Source: Chitinophaga jiangningensis
GTDB taxonomy: Bacteria > Bacteroidota > Bacteroidia > Chitinophagales > Chitinophagaceae
Reading direction: 5' to 3'
NCBI RefSeq assembly: GCF_900142605.1
Contig: NZ_FRBL01000009.1
Location: forward strand, 310,001-374,000
DNA length: 64,000 bases
Shown here in pieces: positions 18,306 to 26,204 of this stretch. The position numbers and the translations under genes are program-made. Position 1 is the first letter of the stretch, and the number at the start of each line of letters is the position of its first letter. The notes below the pieces were generated by a model that was not told where the DNA came from, ran no database searches, and worked only from the letters and a program-made list of their open reading frames with translations.

Positions 18306-18864
18306 TGAATGTTCTGGTGATAATGCTTTCAATGAGGTTAAAGCATCAGATACTTTTGGATTGCAATTCATTTTGGTTATTTTCTTATGAGAGAATAATT
18401 TTGGTGCTTATGGGAAAGCAGCGGCTGAATTCTTCCATTATTTCAGCCCCGCCTTTTCTATAAAAAAGGTATATTGAAGTATTATTACAATTTTAATAAT
18501 AAATTGTTTTAAAAACAAATAATTAGCAATCCTACCTACCATACTAATAAAATATCTGGCGGTTAAAAAGTCAACAGCAAGAAATACTGACCTGCCCCAA
18601 AACAAAAAAGGCCTTCTTCTGAGAGCCCTTTCGTTGTGGTAGTCGCTGTGCCCAGAACAGGAATTCCATAGTCCTGGTATCAATATCTTGTATTAATTGC
18701 TTATCAAATACTTGTCAACTTACGGTGACGGTTACGCTGTTTCTCTCAATCAACCTGTCAAGCCACGCATGATGCTCCAGCCATTAAAATTCTGTCCTTC
18801 ATTTGTTTTGCTTAATATCGCGCAATAGTGGTCATTATTTAATACGTTTGTTACATAACACGCC
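18002..18864. other. 863-bp stretch without an intact gene
   Basis: Besides the duplicated leader (to about 18305) and the tRNA-like fragment near 18648, I see only AT-rich DNA. A short hairpin (GGCTGAA paired with TTCAGCC near 18421-18450) and an open frame of 27 codons at 18288-18371 are not supported as functional. Confidence 0.5.
18648..18664 (-). repeat. 17-bp copy of the tRNA-Leu 3' end (candidate attachment-site remnant)
   Basis: GTGCCCAGAACAGGAAT is identical to 19689-19705, the acceptor-stem/T-arm end of the intact tRNA-Leu gene, in the same orientation. Flanking DNA shares an AACAAAAAAGGC-like stretch at about 18600, matching the terminator side of the tRNA. The CCA is not preserved and the match stops inside the T-loop. 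Duplicated tRNA 3' ends are the hallmark of tyrosine-recombinase integration. Confidence 0.6.
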
Positions 18865-19275
18865 TTACGCCATTGATACCACGACTTTCCCCTGATATTG
18901 CCCTTTGAGGTAATAGCGATACGCCTCCGGCGCTTCATTAAAAGGAAACACACTGTCTATAATTGGTCTGAGCTTATGAAATGCCACTGCGTTGTTCATC
19001 GCCTGCTGATGCCCCCGGTGACCAGCGGCAATAACACGAATGGTAGTGGCGGTAGTTAGCAGCATATTCAGGTTTATCAGGGGATCCCCGGCAGCCATCG
19101 TTCCTATCAGGCTAATTTCTCCAGTCAGGTATACCGATTTCACCGACTGCGCCATTGTTCCGCCACCACCGATTTCTATCACGTGATCTACTCCCCGGCC
19201 ACTGGTAAGCGCCTTCACTTCCTTATGCCATTCTGGATTTTCTTTGTAATTAATCACTTCGTCGGCGCCCAACTT
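18865..19275 (-). pseudogene. C-terminal fragment of a zinc/quinone-type alcohol dehydrogenase (MDR family)
   Basis: About 136 residues match the second half of a medium-chain dehydrogenase/quinone oxidoreductase: KLGADEVINYKENPEWHKEV, then GRGVDHVIEIGGGGTMAQS, the GEISLIGTMA strand, and the C-terminal PIIDSVFPFNEAPEAYRYY followed by GQYQGKVVV. The catalytic N-terminal domain and the first half of the NAD(P)-binding fold are missing, and no plausible start exists; similarity begins abruptly at Lys-Leu (about 19275). Intact family members have about 330 residues. It is a remnant left beside the tRNA gene, consistent with past deletion or integration events here. Confidence 0.85.
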
Positions 19276-19281
19276 ACACTG

Positions 19282-19686
19282 GCAGGGAATTCACCGTTTA
19301 GCCAATCCAGTTAGTACTGACAATAATAGATTTAAGTGATAAAATAAGAGTAGGCTAACAGAATGCCGCTACATGTTGTATCCACCACTGCGGCAGGCTG
19401 CAGGAGAGAGTGTAAAAAGGTGATGGAAAGAATTTTCTGGTAAGATTCTTAATTGAAAAAGTGCCAGACACATTTTGGCAATCTGAATGATCAGATATTG
19501 GTGTCTAAAAAACAGCTTTTTTCCTGGGAAATAACTGCGAATGAAACGCTTTGTAGTAGCCGTTATAAGAGATAATTTCTGCTTGCCATTTGTCAACAAT
19601 AGTGGTTGAAAGTGGGAAAAACCGGTAAAATTTGACAATTATACAAACAAAAAAGGCTTGTAAGTCAATACCTACAAGCCTTAGTA
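19282..19686. other. 405-bp stretch without a gene
   Basis: Between the dehydrogenase remnant and the tRNA gene I find no frame with protein-like composition; only the tRNA terminator at 19646-19682 is recognisable. Confidence 0.5.
19646..19682 (-). terminator. Terminator of the tRNA-Leu gene
   Basis: A 10-bp perfect stem (19653-19662 with 19673-19682, arm AAGGCTTGTA) is followed on the minus strand by a run of T residues. It begins 5 bp beyond the tRNA CCA end. Confidence 0.88.
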
Positions 19687-19773
19687 TGGTGCCCAGAACA
19701 GGAATCGAACCTGCACTCCGTTGCCGAAACAAGATTTTGAGTCTAGCGCGTCTACCAATTCCGCCATCTGGGC
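19687..19773 (-). tRNA. tRNA-Leu (CAA anticodon)
   Basis: The 87-base minus-strand sequence starts GCCCAGATGGCGGAATTGG and ends CTGTTCTGGGCACCA. The acceptor stem GCCCAGA pairs with TCTGGGC, a D-arm contains GGTAGAC, the anticodon loop is CTCAAAA (anticodon CAA), a long variable arm follows as expected for a class II tRNA, and the T-loop is TTCGATT. CCA is encoded. One mismatch (T-T) occurs in the anticodon stem as I pair it. It is followed by a terminator. Confidence 0.92.
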
Positions 19774-19858
19774 AATTGCCTTTTGCAATGCGTTTCCGCC
19801 GTAGCGGGATGCAAATGTAGAAATAAAATTTTAATAAACAAATATTTTTTTTTGCTCA

Positions 19859-19872
19859 GGTATAAATATACC
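19859..19872. promoter_or_regulatory. 14-bp perfect palindrome before a universal stress protein gene
   Basis: GGTATAAATATACC is fully self-complementary and ends 5 bp before the stated ATG of the stress protein. It may be an operator, or it may indicate that translation begins at the GTG at 19962. Confidence 0.4.
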
Positions 19873-19877
19873 CCAGA

Positions 19878-20780
19878 ATGACCTCAATCAGCGATGCATT
19901 TGACCACCGTCATAATCATATCATCAAAAAATTGGGAAATTTATCCAAGAAATTATTTATTGTGAAACGGATAATACTTGCATTTGACGGGCCGCATTAT
20001 TCAGATGGCGCATTTGAATTTGTTCGGCGGCTCAATGAGTACCAGCCTGTTTTCGTAACGGGGATCTTTCTACCACATGTTGATTTCAATACTGCCTGGA
20101 CCTACTCCTATAGTAACGCCGCAACCTGGCTACCCCTGATAGAAGAATACAGTACAGAACTACTAAATACAAGCATCAGCCGGTTTGAACAGGCCTGTAA
20201 ACACTATGGCATCGCATTTAAAGTATGTAGTAAACACCTGGACTTTTCAATACCTGAGCTACAAAAAGAAACTCGTTTTGCGGATTTAATGTTATTGGGT
20301 AGTGAACGTTTTTATCAGAACCTGGGTGTGGCATCGCCGAATGAATATCTTCGAATGGCAATTCATCAGTCAGAATGTCCCGTTATCGTTATCCCTGAAA
20401 AATTCAAATTTCCTCATAGTGTGGTCCTGGCTTATGACGGGTCCGATGATGCCACCTTTGCCATCAAAAGCTTTGCCTGCTTAATGCCTGAATTAACCTC
20501 CCTGCATACTGTTTTGGTATATGCCACCAATAAGGACGCCGCTATTCCCGAATCTAATAATATTCAAGATTTATGCTCCAGCCATTTTCCGAATCTGACG
20601 CTGCAAGTCCTCGGAGCCAAACCCACAAAATATTTCGGAACCTGGATCAATGACATAAAAAATCCGCTCCTCGTTTGCGGTGCCTTTGGTCGTACAGCAT
20701 TATCACAGCTTTTTAAATCCAGTTTCATTACAGAAGTAATCAGTGATCACAATATTCCAATTTTTATTGCTCATCGTTAA
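19878..20780 (+). CDS. Universal stress protein, two UspA domains
   Basis: A 300-residue protein with tandem UspA folds. The first (about 28-170) starts KRIILAFDGPHYSDGAFEFV and ends with QSECPVIVIPEKF. The second (about 175-300) starts SVVLAYDGSDDATFAIKSF and ends NPLLVCGAFGRTALSQLFKSS, then the terminal strand IPIFIAHR. The GxxGR-like loop in the second domain suggests ATP binding. The 28-residue N-terminal extension is unusual; a GTG at 19962 would give the conventional start. Usp proteins act in survival under starvation, hypoxia or other stress. It converges with the FMN-binding protein gene, the two stop codons overlapping by four bases. Confidence 0.88.
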   Translation: MTSISDAFDHRHNHIIKKLGNLSKKLFIVKRIILAFDGPHYSDGAFEFVRRLNEYQPVFVTGIFLPHVDFNTAWTYSYSNAATWLPLIEEYSTELLNTSISRFEQACKHYGIAFKVCSKHLDFSIPELQKETRFADLMLLGSERFYQNLGVASPNEYLRMAIHQSECPVIVIPEKFKFPHSVVLAYDGSDDATFAIKSFACLMPELTSLHTVLVYATNKDAAIPESNNIQDLCSSHFPNLTLQVLGAKPTKYFGTWINDIKNPLLVCGAFGRTALSQLFKSSFITEVISDHNIPIFIAHR

Positions 20781-21262
20781 CTTTCAGCCATACCATGACC
20801 AGTCATTCCTTTTTCATATCGCCCTGTCTTTTCTATTACTGTAATCTTAAAAACTATCGGACGTATTATTGGAGGAGCCTCACCCTGTATATCTAATCCT
20901 TTACTCATTTCATTTAATACGGCTAATTCACTGGCATGATACTGCTGTAAATGTCCAACAAGGAATTTCATCAGGTAGTACTTCTCCCTGGGATCAGTAA
21001 CCTCCTGGTATCGCCCTCTTACGAGCACTGACCGCCAATTTACCAGGTCATCAATTTCATCTACCTCAAAACAGACCGCAGCATTTTTGCGCATAATATC
21101 TATTTTCAAACCAGGCTTAGAATGGGCAACCAGGTAAGTTCCATTATACGCATAGCTAACAGGTACTATATACGGTTGCTGTCCGTCTGTACAACCAATG
21201 CGTCCGGTGACATGCCTGGTGAGAATGTCTTCAATCTGCTCTGGTAAAAGATTTCCTAACAT
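20777..21262 (-). CDS. Pyridoxamine 5'-phosphate oxidase-like FMN-binding protein
   Basis: The 161-residue protein has the split-barrel flavin-binding pattern of the PNPOx-like/nitroimidazole-resistance group: GRIGCTDGQQPYIVPVSYAY, YLVAHSKPGLKIDIMRKN, AAVCFEVDEIDDLVNWRSVLVRGRYQEV. Members bind FMN or F420 and reduce small substrates or detoxify; the true substrate is unknown. It lies between two universal stress protein genes and on the same strand as the downstream-oriented one (about 46 bp gap), which points to a shared stress regulon. No export signal. Confidence 0.82.
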   Translation of the reverse strand: MLGNLLPEQIEDILTRHVTGRIGCTDGQQPYIVPVSYAYNGTYLVAHSKPGLKIDIMRKNAAVCFEVDEIDDLVNWRSVLVRGRYQEVTDPREKYYLMKFLVGHLQQYHASELAVLNEMSKGLDIQGEAPPIIRPIVFKITVIEKTGRYEKGMTGHGMAES

Positions 21263-21308
21263 AATTCAATAATTTAATAGACATAAATATTCGCCAAATT
21301 CCTTGCCC

Positions 21309-22148
21309 CTAAATATTACTATGAGCTATAAAAACAGGGTAAGGCAACGCCTTAATAATTAAATCTGCATGGCTGTGACGAAATAGCCGGGACAACAAAC
21401 TTCTTCCATACGCCCCCATTACTAACAATACATTTTTCTTATTCTGCAGATAGTCTATTATAGCAGCTTCGTCCTCACCCTTTAATGCCACATAGTTCGC
21501 ATTACTATAGTGCAGGCTCAGCCACTCCATCAGCTCCTTGGAGTCTCCCGCCTGTACCTCTTTCTTTGCAACCTGTACCACCGTTGCCACCAAATCCTCG
21601 GCACTTAATAAATAGCCCGCCTGTTTCATGGCAAAAATTGAAGAGGGACTACCATCATAACAAAAAACTATTTCGGATATCTTCCCGGCAGTAGCCGGAG
21701 CAATCACCACAGGACAATATGACAACGATAATATCTGCTGCACCATATCCTCCGGCATTCCAACACTTCGCTTATAGGCTGATATGTTTGTATCTATAAC
21801 AATTAAATCTGCAAACTGACTAGCGATAACAACGCTCTCAACAGTGGCCTCTGTCCCTCTATGCACGGACGACAATACGCCTTTCACTTCACAGGCATTT
21901 AGAAAATTTCGGATGTTACTATCCACGTGTTTTCTGCTAACCTGATTCTCAGGTAAATCGCCGGCAACAATAGTTTCTACATATGCAGCGCCTAAAGTGG
22001 CCTTGAGCCTTGGGGTTTCATCATATTTGTAATCTTCAAAAAAATAGGAAGTCATACGCGCCCGCGTCTTACCTGCCAGATTGCAGGCAAACTCAAGTAC
22101 CGTAGCCGCAGGTATGGTACCAGCAATAGCCAATAATATCTTTTCCAT
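21309..22148 (-). CDS. Universal stress protein, two UspA domains
   Basis: A 279-residue UspA tandem protein: MEKILLAIAGTIPAATVLEF opens the first domain, SLSYCPVVIAPATAGKISEIVFCYDGSPSS bridges to the second, and NVLLVMGAYGRSLLSRLFRHSHADL plus PYPVFIAHS closes it. The GAYGRSLLSRLF loop resembles nucleotide-binding Usp members. It is divergent from the dodecin/Hsp20 genes, sharing a 188-bp intergenic region with them, and upstream of the FMN-binding protein on the same strand. Regulation is not visible. Confidence 0.9.
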   Translation of the reverse strand: MEKILLAIAGTIPAATVLEFACNLAGKTRARMTSYFFEDYKYDETPRLKATLGAAYVETIVAGDLPENQVSRKHVDSNIRNFLNACEVKGVLSSVHRGTEATVESVVIASQFADLIVIDTNISAYKRSVGMPEDMVQQILSLSYCPVVIAPATAGKISEIVFCYDGSPSSIFAMKQAGYLLSAEDLVATVVQVAKKEVQAGDSKELMEWLSLHYSNANYVALKGEDEAAIIDYLQNKKNVLLVMGAYGRSLLSRLFRHSHADLIIKALPYPVFIAHSNI

Positions 22149-22336
22149 TGCATGTAATTTTAAATAAAATTAATGTTGATATCTCCCTGCAACAATGACA
22201 ATAATCATCAAGGACTATGATAATTATGCATGACTATAATCAGTTTTATCGCTGAGCATAATCACCATTTATTATTTTTCTTCTTTCTAATTTCGTTATG
22301 TGTACAGTTGGTTTTATTCACCAAAAATCTTGTAAA

Positions 22337-22561
22337 ATGAGCACGTTAAAAGTCATAGAAATTCTCGCCAACTCAAAAGAAAGTTGGGAAGATGCTGCAC
22401 GAAATGCAGTAGAAGAAGCATCGAGAACTTTGCAAAACATCAGATCTATTTATATAAAAGACCATAGCGCAGAGGTTGAAAATGGAAAAATTGTAGAATA
22501 CCGAATTAATGCAAAACTTACATTCGAACTGGAACATAATGGTAAAAAAAGTAAGAAATAA
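22337..22561 (+). CDS. Dodecin family flavin-binding protein
   Basis: This 74-residue protein (start MSTLKVIEILANSKESWEDA) matches dodecin in length and pattern: KVIEILANSKESWEDAARNAVEEA, a helix, then the strands IRSIYIKDHSAEVENGKIVEYRINAKLTFELE. Dodecins assemble into hollow dodecamers that store or buffer riboflavin/FMN and protect from flavin photochemistry. An in-frame ATG 39 bases upstream would add a non-conserved leader, so 22337 is preferred. It lies 26 bp before hsp20 and is likely co-transcribed with it. Confidence 0.85.
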   Translation: MSTLKVIEILANSKESWEDAARNAVEEASRTLQNIRSIYIKDHSAEVENGKIVEYRINAKLTFELEHNGKKSKK

Positions 22562-22575
22562 CCCTAAATAAAAAA

Positions 22576-22581
22576 AGGAGG
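22576..22581 (+). promoter_or_regulatory. Perfect Shine-Dalgarno sequence (AGGAGG) of hsp20
   Basis: AGGAGG is placed 6 bp before the ATG at 22588. Most genes in this window lack such a site, as is normal for Bacteroidota, so strong initiation of the chaperone is implied. Confidence 0.7.
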
Positions 22582-22587
22582 CTTCAT

Positions 22588-23034
22588 ATGGCAACTCAAT
22601 CTTTAAGCAGAACAGCCCGCCTGTTCCCTTCCGTATTTGACGATTTTTTCAAACCATGGAATGAATGGTTTGACGGCAACGGTAATGGAAACCTGGAACT
22701 TACAATTCCAGCTGTAAACGTCAGCGAGAATAAAGAAAATTTTAAAATGGAACTGGCTGCTCCAGGACTAAAAAAGGAAGATTTTAAAGTAAAAGTAGAG
22801 AACAATGTATTGACAATCAGTGCTGAAAAACAAGAAACACACGAGAAAAAGGATGAAAAAATGAGTCGCAGAGAATATAACTATAGCAGCTTCTCCAGGA
22901 GTTTCAGTCTCCCTGACGCTGTCAATGCAGACAAGACGGAAGCTCATTATAACAATGGTGTGCTGACACTTGTACTTCCCAAAAAAGAGGAGGCTAAAAA
23001 AAGTATCGGCGGAAAACAAATTGAAATTAAATAA
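22588..23034 (+). CDS. Small heat shock protein (Hsp20/alpha-crystallin family)
   Basis: The 148-residue protein has a short N-terminal arm with the phenylalanine-rich LFPSVFDDFFKPWNEW, a central alpha-crystallin domain (about 38-135) including VSENKENFKMELAAPGLKKEDFKVKVENNVLTISAEK and the conserved NNGVLTLVLPKKEE, and a C-terminal IEI (I-x-I) motif that docks onto neighbouring subunits. It would form ATP-independent oligomeric holdases. It is preceded by an exceptional AGGAGG site and sits in the stress gene block, following dodecin. A bidirectional hairpin terminator follows. Confidence 0.95.
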   Translation: MATQSLSRTARLFPSVFDDFFKPWNEWFDGNGNGNLELTIPAVNVSENKENFKMELAAPGLKKEDFKVKVENNVLTISAEKQETHEKKDEKMSRREYNYSSFSRSFSLPDAVNADKTEAHYNNGVLTLVLPKKEEAKKSIGGKQIEIK

Positions 23035-23054
23035 ATAACAACCTCAGCCGTAAC

Positions 23055-23087
23055 GGAAAGAGCCCTGAATATGATTCAGGGCTTTCC
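23055..23087. terminator. Hairpin terminator between hsp20 and the convergent PEBP/baeRF gene
   Basis: Arms GGAAAGAGCCCTGAAT and ATTCAGGGCTTTCC pair (one bulged base in the stem) around a 3-base loop at 23071-23073. The stem is strong and usable from both sides, although the T-run is short. Confidence 0.75.
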
Positions 23088-23148
23088 GATTTGGGGCTAA
23101 TTTATCACGCTTAGATTAGATTGAATAGTATCATAAATATATTGACGG

Positions 23149-24753
23149 CTAATACCAGGTAATAGCAGCTATGCCGCCATGGAGATCTAAAGCATTATCT
23201 TCCACAAAAAGAACCTGTCCACCTTTTTTAATCACCATCCTCATAATTTCTTCCGGGATGTCCATTTCGATATGATGGGGCTTTTCAGGAGCTCGTAGAT
23301 AAATTTTTCCATTTTTGTCAGTAAAACCACTACAAGCGAAATTCTTTTCAATAAGTAATTTAGCCACCTGACCATCCCTGGCCGCTTCCCAAACCGCTTT
23401 TACGCCTTCGACCGTATTCCCCTGCCCGATACTTTCCAGGAAGCTGGAAATAACCTGCCTGTCCCTGCCATCCAACCATTCCCTGACAAGAGGCCAAACT
23501 TTAGCTGCCAACTTATCCCTGCCCACATGAAAGTAGTTGCCTGGTATCCTGGCAATGATATTCTTAGAATGATGGGTCACTTCTTCCAACTGGGCCATAT
23601 CCTTTTTCGGCCCAGCCAAGACCAGCGGCAATTGTCCAAGGTAAGCTGACAACGCTTTGTCGGCCTGTATGAAAAAACGCCTGCGCCTATCCGCCTGTAA
23701 CAAACTCTTATCCTTTTCAAAATTCTTCTCCCCTGCATAACCTGCAAGTGAAGAACTCCTGGAAGGCTTTGCATACTCGTACTCCTCCTGGTATAACCGT
23801 GGAAAGTTATGATCCTGAATTTCTTCCAATTCTTCAAGTTTCCCCTTATAACACATAACGCGCTTGCTATCTGCATGTAAAAGGATATAGTCAACACTAT
23901 ACTGCTCAAGCTGCAATGCCTCCCGTACTGAAAATTTACCGGCAATCACTACTTTTTCCTTAACAGGAAATGGAAACAATAACAACTTTTTATACCGGGC
24001 GGATACATATAGACCAGCCCCCTGCAGGGCTGGTCTGTCATCGGCCTTGAGCAATGCCGCTAATTCATAGAGGTTAGCTAATAAAACAGCCGATTCTTTC
24101 ATAGGATACATTTCATGCAGGAAACCTGTAACCTTGCCCACCATCTTGTCCAGGACATGCGCATCGGCCTCCCTGGAGTAGCCTGCCACAGGTTGCAAAG
24201 GGATAATTAATGTTATACATGCAGTACTCTCCTGCGTATATATATCTTTGAATGTTATCGTCGTCATCGCAATTTTATTTTCAGATTTGTCATAATAAGC
24301 GGACTTCGTAAGTGCAATGCAGTCGAAAACTCCAGTTGCCAGTACATGCCCCGCCATTTCAATCCGCAAATCATCCCAGCTCCCGCCTGGTCCAAGATTC
24401 AGCAGCTTTGCCAATGCAAAAACTGTAAAATGGTAATGATGCAACATCTTACCAGGACAAAAGCCCGTATATCTAACCTGACCAAAGTCATTTTTACCCA
24501 ATATAACCGGCGTGTAATTTTCACAAATCCGGTGACTAACCGGCATATTCCAAACTAACCAGTGCACCCATTTGCCTAGCGGTGCATCCATATCCTCCAG
24601 CACCACAGCTATAGAAGCCGCACCAGGTGGAATTCCATTCACTTCCAGCGGAGGATTGATATTCTCACCGGCGCAGCTATATTTATATGGAATAATGTTT
24701 CCCTCCCTGCATACCCTGCTGCTAATCACCAGCTGTCCATTTGTCAAACTCAT
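23149..24753 (-). CDS. Fusion of a PEBP (YbhB-like) domain with a release-factor-like baeRF ribosome hibernation domain
   Basis: A continuous 534-residue frame. Residues 1 to about 155 are a phosphatidylethanolamine-binding-protein domain (YSCAGENINPPLEVNGIPPGAAS, then LEDMDAPLGKWVHWLVWNMP). From Met163 (MTTITFKDIYTQES) to the end it resembles stand-alone baeRF proteins of about 370 residues, the bacterial archaeo-eukaryotic release-factor-like family linked to ribosome hibernation, with YVSARYKKLLLFPF, ADRRRRFFIQADKALSAYLG, RIPGNYFH and AAITWY. The fusion joint falls exactly where a separate start would be. It is the last gene of a two-gene minus-strand unit in the stress block. PEBP ligand and the purpose of fusion are unknown. 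Confidence 0.8.
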   Translation of the reverse strand: MSLTNGQLVISSRVCREGNIIPYKYSCAGENINPPLEVNGIPPGAASIAVVLEDMDAPLGKWVHWLVWNMPVSHRICENYTPVILGKNDFGQVRYTGFCPGKMLHHYHFTVFALAKLLNLGPGGSWDDLRIEMAGHVLATGVFDCIALTKSAYYDKSENKIAMTTITFKDIYTQESTACITLIIPLQPVAGYSREADAHVLDKMVGKVTGFLHEMYPMKESAVLLANLYELAALLKADDRPALQGAGLYVSARYKKLLLFPFPVKEKVVIAGKFSVREALQLEQYSVDYILLHADSKRVMCYKGKLEELEEIQDHNFPRLYQEEYEYAKPSRSSSLAGYAGEKNFEKDKSLLQADRRRRFFIQADKALSAYLGQLPLVLAGPKKDMAQLEEVTHHSKNIIARIPGNYFHVGRDKLAAKVWPLVREWLDGRDRQVISSFLESIGQGNTVEGVKAVWEAARDGQVAKLLIEKNFACSGFTDKNGKIYLRAPEKPHHIEMDIPEEIMRMVIKKGGQVLFVEDNALDLHGGIAAITWY

Positions 24754-24771
24754 TACCAGTACATCTACCTG

Positions 24772-25179
24772 TTAATATTCATCATCCAGAAAGTCATTAC
24801 GCGTTCCCGGAGATTTCTTTTCCACCGCAGTTCTTCCTATCTCATTCTGCTCTCCCAATGTAACGAGATCACTGCCAGACGTCTGTACCCAGCCAAAGGT
24901 ATTTCTTCGACAAACTTGTACATTCAGATTAAAACGATCGCGAAAAGCCCTTTCAATACTATATACCGTATCATCCGGATTAATGGTGAGCGTACCGCTA
25001 TGGTGAAGATTGCGTACCTCCCGTACCAGCATCCTAGCCGAAAGCTGATGCGATTTCTCCGTAGCCTCTAAAATGCCATGGGGTTTATCATAAAAAGATA
25101 ATTTCAAGAATGGATAATTCGATGAAAATTCCTGCTGGAGCAATCCCAGCGATTTATGGTCGTTGATTACTAACAGCAT
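24772..25179 (-). CDS. Conserved-looking small protein of unknown function in the stress block
   Basis: I do not recognise this 135-residue protein. It starts MLLVINDHKSLGLLQQEFSS and is cytoplasmic (no export signal), with an alpha/beta first part, a possible Arg-rich helix (SARMLVREVRNLHHSG), a strand-turn segment (TLTINPDDTVYSIERAF) and an acidic C-terminal tail FLDDEY. It lies 18 bp upstream of the PEBP/baeRF gene on the same strand, so both are probably co-expressed; a link to ribosome or stress physiology is inference from position only. Length and codon usage fit a real gene. Confidence 0.65.
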   Translation of the reverse strand: MLLVINDHKSLGLLQQEFSSNYPFLKLSFYDKPHGILEATEKSHQLSARMLVREVRNLHHSGTLTINPDDTVYSIERAFRDRFNLNVQVCRRNTFGWVQTSGSDLVTLGEQNEIGRTAVEKKSPGTRNDFLDDEY

Positions 25180-25426
25180 GGTCGAAAGTTTTAAATGGTA
25201 ATTATGAACATTTTCAATATAAAATTACCTTGAACCTGCACACATTTTCATGACCACGGTTATATTGACACATGATTACCATCATAAAGTTCTATCAATT
25301 TCCAGGCACACCATTAACTGTTTATAATATGTTCTTTTCAGCACAGCTTTAACATTTTTCCATGGCAAAAATGCTCAATCCCTCCTTGGCACAAAATTCG
25401 TAGCTTTGCCCCGTAAATTGAACCAC

Positions 25427-25600
25427 ATGAAAAAAATCCATATTCTGATAGCTACCGTAGCCGTTATGCTGTTTAGCTCCTGTTACACCACCGTACATAC
25501 CGCCGGCAACAGCGGTAAAGTACCTCCCGGACAAGCAAAGAAAATGACCGGCTCCAAGTCTGCCAAGCCTTATGCTCCAGGTCAACAGAAAAAATATTAA
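25427..25600 (+). CDS. Small lipoprotein of about 57 residues (PPGQAKK motif)
   Basis: From MKKIHILIATVAVMLFSSCY the signal has a lipobox ending at Cys20 (FSSC), so the mature peptide is a lipoprotein of about 38 residues with NSGKVPPGQAKKMTGSKSA, then KPYAPGQQKKY. Very similar short lipoproteins with PPGQAKK and SAKPxAPG occur widely in Bacteroidota, and some have been misannotated as quinol oxidase subunits. Its role is unknown; the basic, proline-rich mature part could bind the envelope or peptidoglycan. An in-frame ATG 21 bases upstream would give a poorer signal peptide. It precedes another secreted protein by 45 bp. Confidence 0.7.
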   Translation: MKKIHILIATVAVMLFSSCYTTVHTAGNSGKVPPGQAKKMTGSKSAKPYAPGQQKKY

Positions 25601-25645
25601 GATTTCCTTAGCATTATTCCAGCAAAGGATGCTTACCTTCATAAC

Positions 25646-26161
25646 ATGTTACGCACCATCATTTTTTCAGCAATATTGATGTCAGCCATGGCTGTAAAAG
25701 CCCAGCTGCCTGTATTTCCGGGTGATCAGCATAACTCCGCATTCGCTCCCGGCAACCAGGAAAAAGATAGCAGCCATATTCAAAAGAAATGGTTTGTAAC
25801 CAAATACACCGGCCTCTCCGCCGGCTTCGTGGGATTTAAAGGTGGAAGCGGCACTTACCTGTCCGCACCCATGGCCATACAACTCAACCGTCAGCTTACC
25901 CCTAACTTGTTCGCTTTCGGCAGCCTCTCCGCCACGCCTACCGTGATGCGGTTCAGCGGACCAGCTTACCAGCCGCTCTATAAGAATTCTGGCAACATGC
26001 AGATGAACAGCTCCGGCATATTCCCTGCCGCCAGAGCTGGTGTCATGTACATCAGCAACGACCGCACCTTCTCTGTATCCGGCAGCGTAAGCGTCAGCAG
26101 AAGTAACTACTACGGCTACTCACCATTATACAATCCTGCCAATTCCTTCATGCAATACTAA
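25646..26161 (+). CDS. Secreted protein of unknown function (possible outer-membrane strand protein)
   Basis: A 171-residue protein with a signal peptide (MLRTIIFSAILMSAMAVKAQ). The mature part has alternating hydrophobic/aromatic strands (TGLSAGFVGFKGGSGTY, LFAFGSLSATPTVMRF, ARAGVMYISNDRTFSVSGSV) suggesting a small beta-structure, and ends in YNPANSFMQY. The C-terminal aromatic residue and repeated strands could fit a small beta-barrel, but the barrel would be short. It follows the 57-residue lipoprotein by 45 bp and probably shares its transcript. I do not recognise the family. Confidence 0.6.
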   Translation: MLRTIIFSAILMSAMAVKAQLPVFPGDQHNSAFAPGNQEKDSSHIQKKWFVTKYTGLSAGFVGFKGGSGTYLSAPMAIQLNRQLTPNLFAFGSLSATPTVMRFSGPAYQPLYKNSGNMQMNSSGIFPAARAGVMYISNDRTFSVSGSVSVSRSNYYGYSPLYNPANSFMQY

Positions 26162-26204
26162 GCCACCCACACCGCCATTATTTATTTTTTTCGTAAATTA
26201 AATA

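Noticed and set aside
18288..18371. 27-codon minus-strand peptide ending in three cysteines, resembling a lanthipeptide precursor
   Set aside because: Too short, absent from the duplicated leader copy, and no modification enzyme is encoded nearby.
18438..18683. 81-codon minus-strand open frame
   Set aside because: It runs through the tRNA-end repeat and AT-rich DNA and has no protein-like features.
19632..19820. 62-codon open frame across the tRNA-Leu gene
   Set aside because: A by-product of the tRNA sequence.
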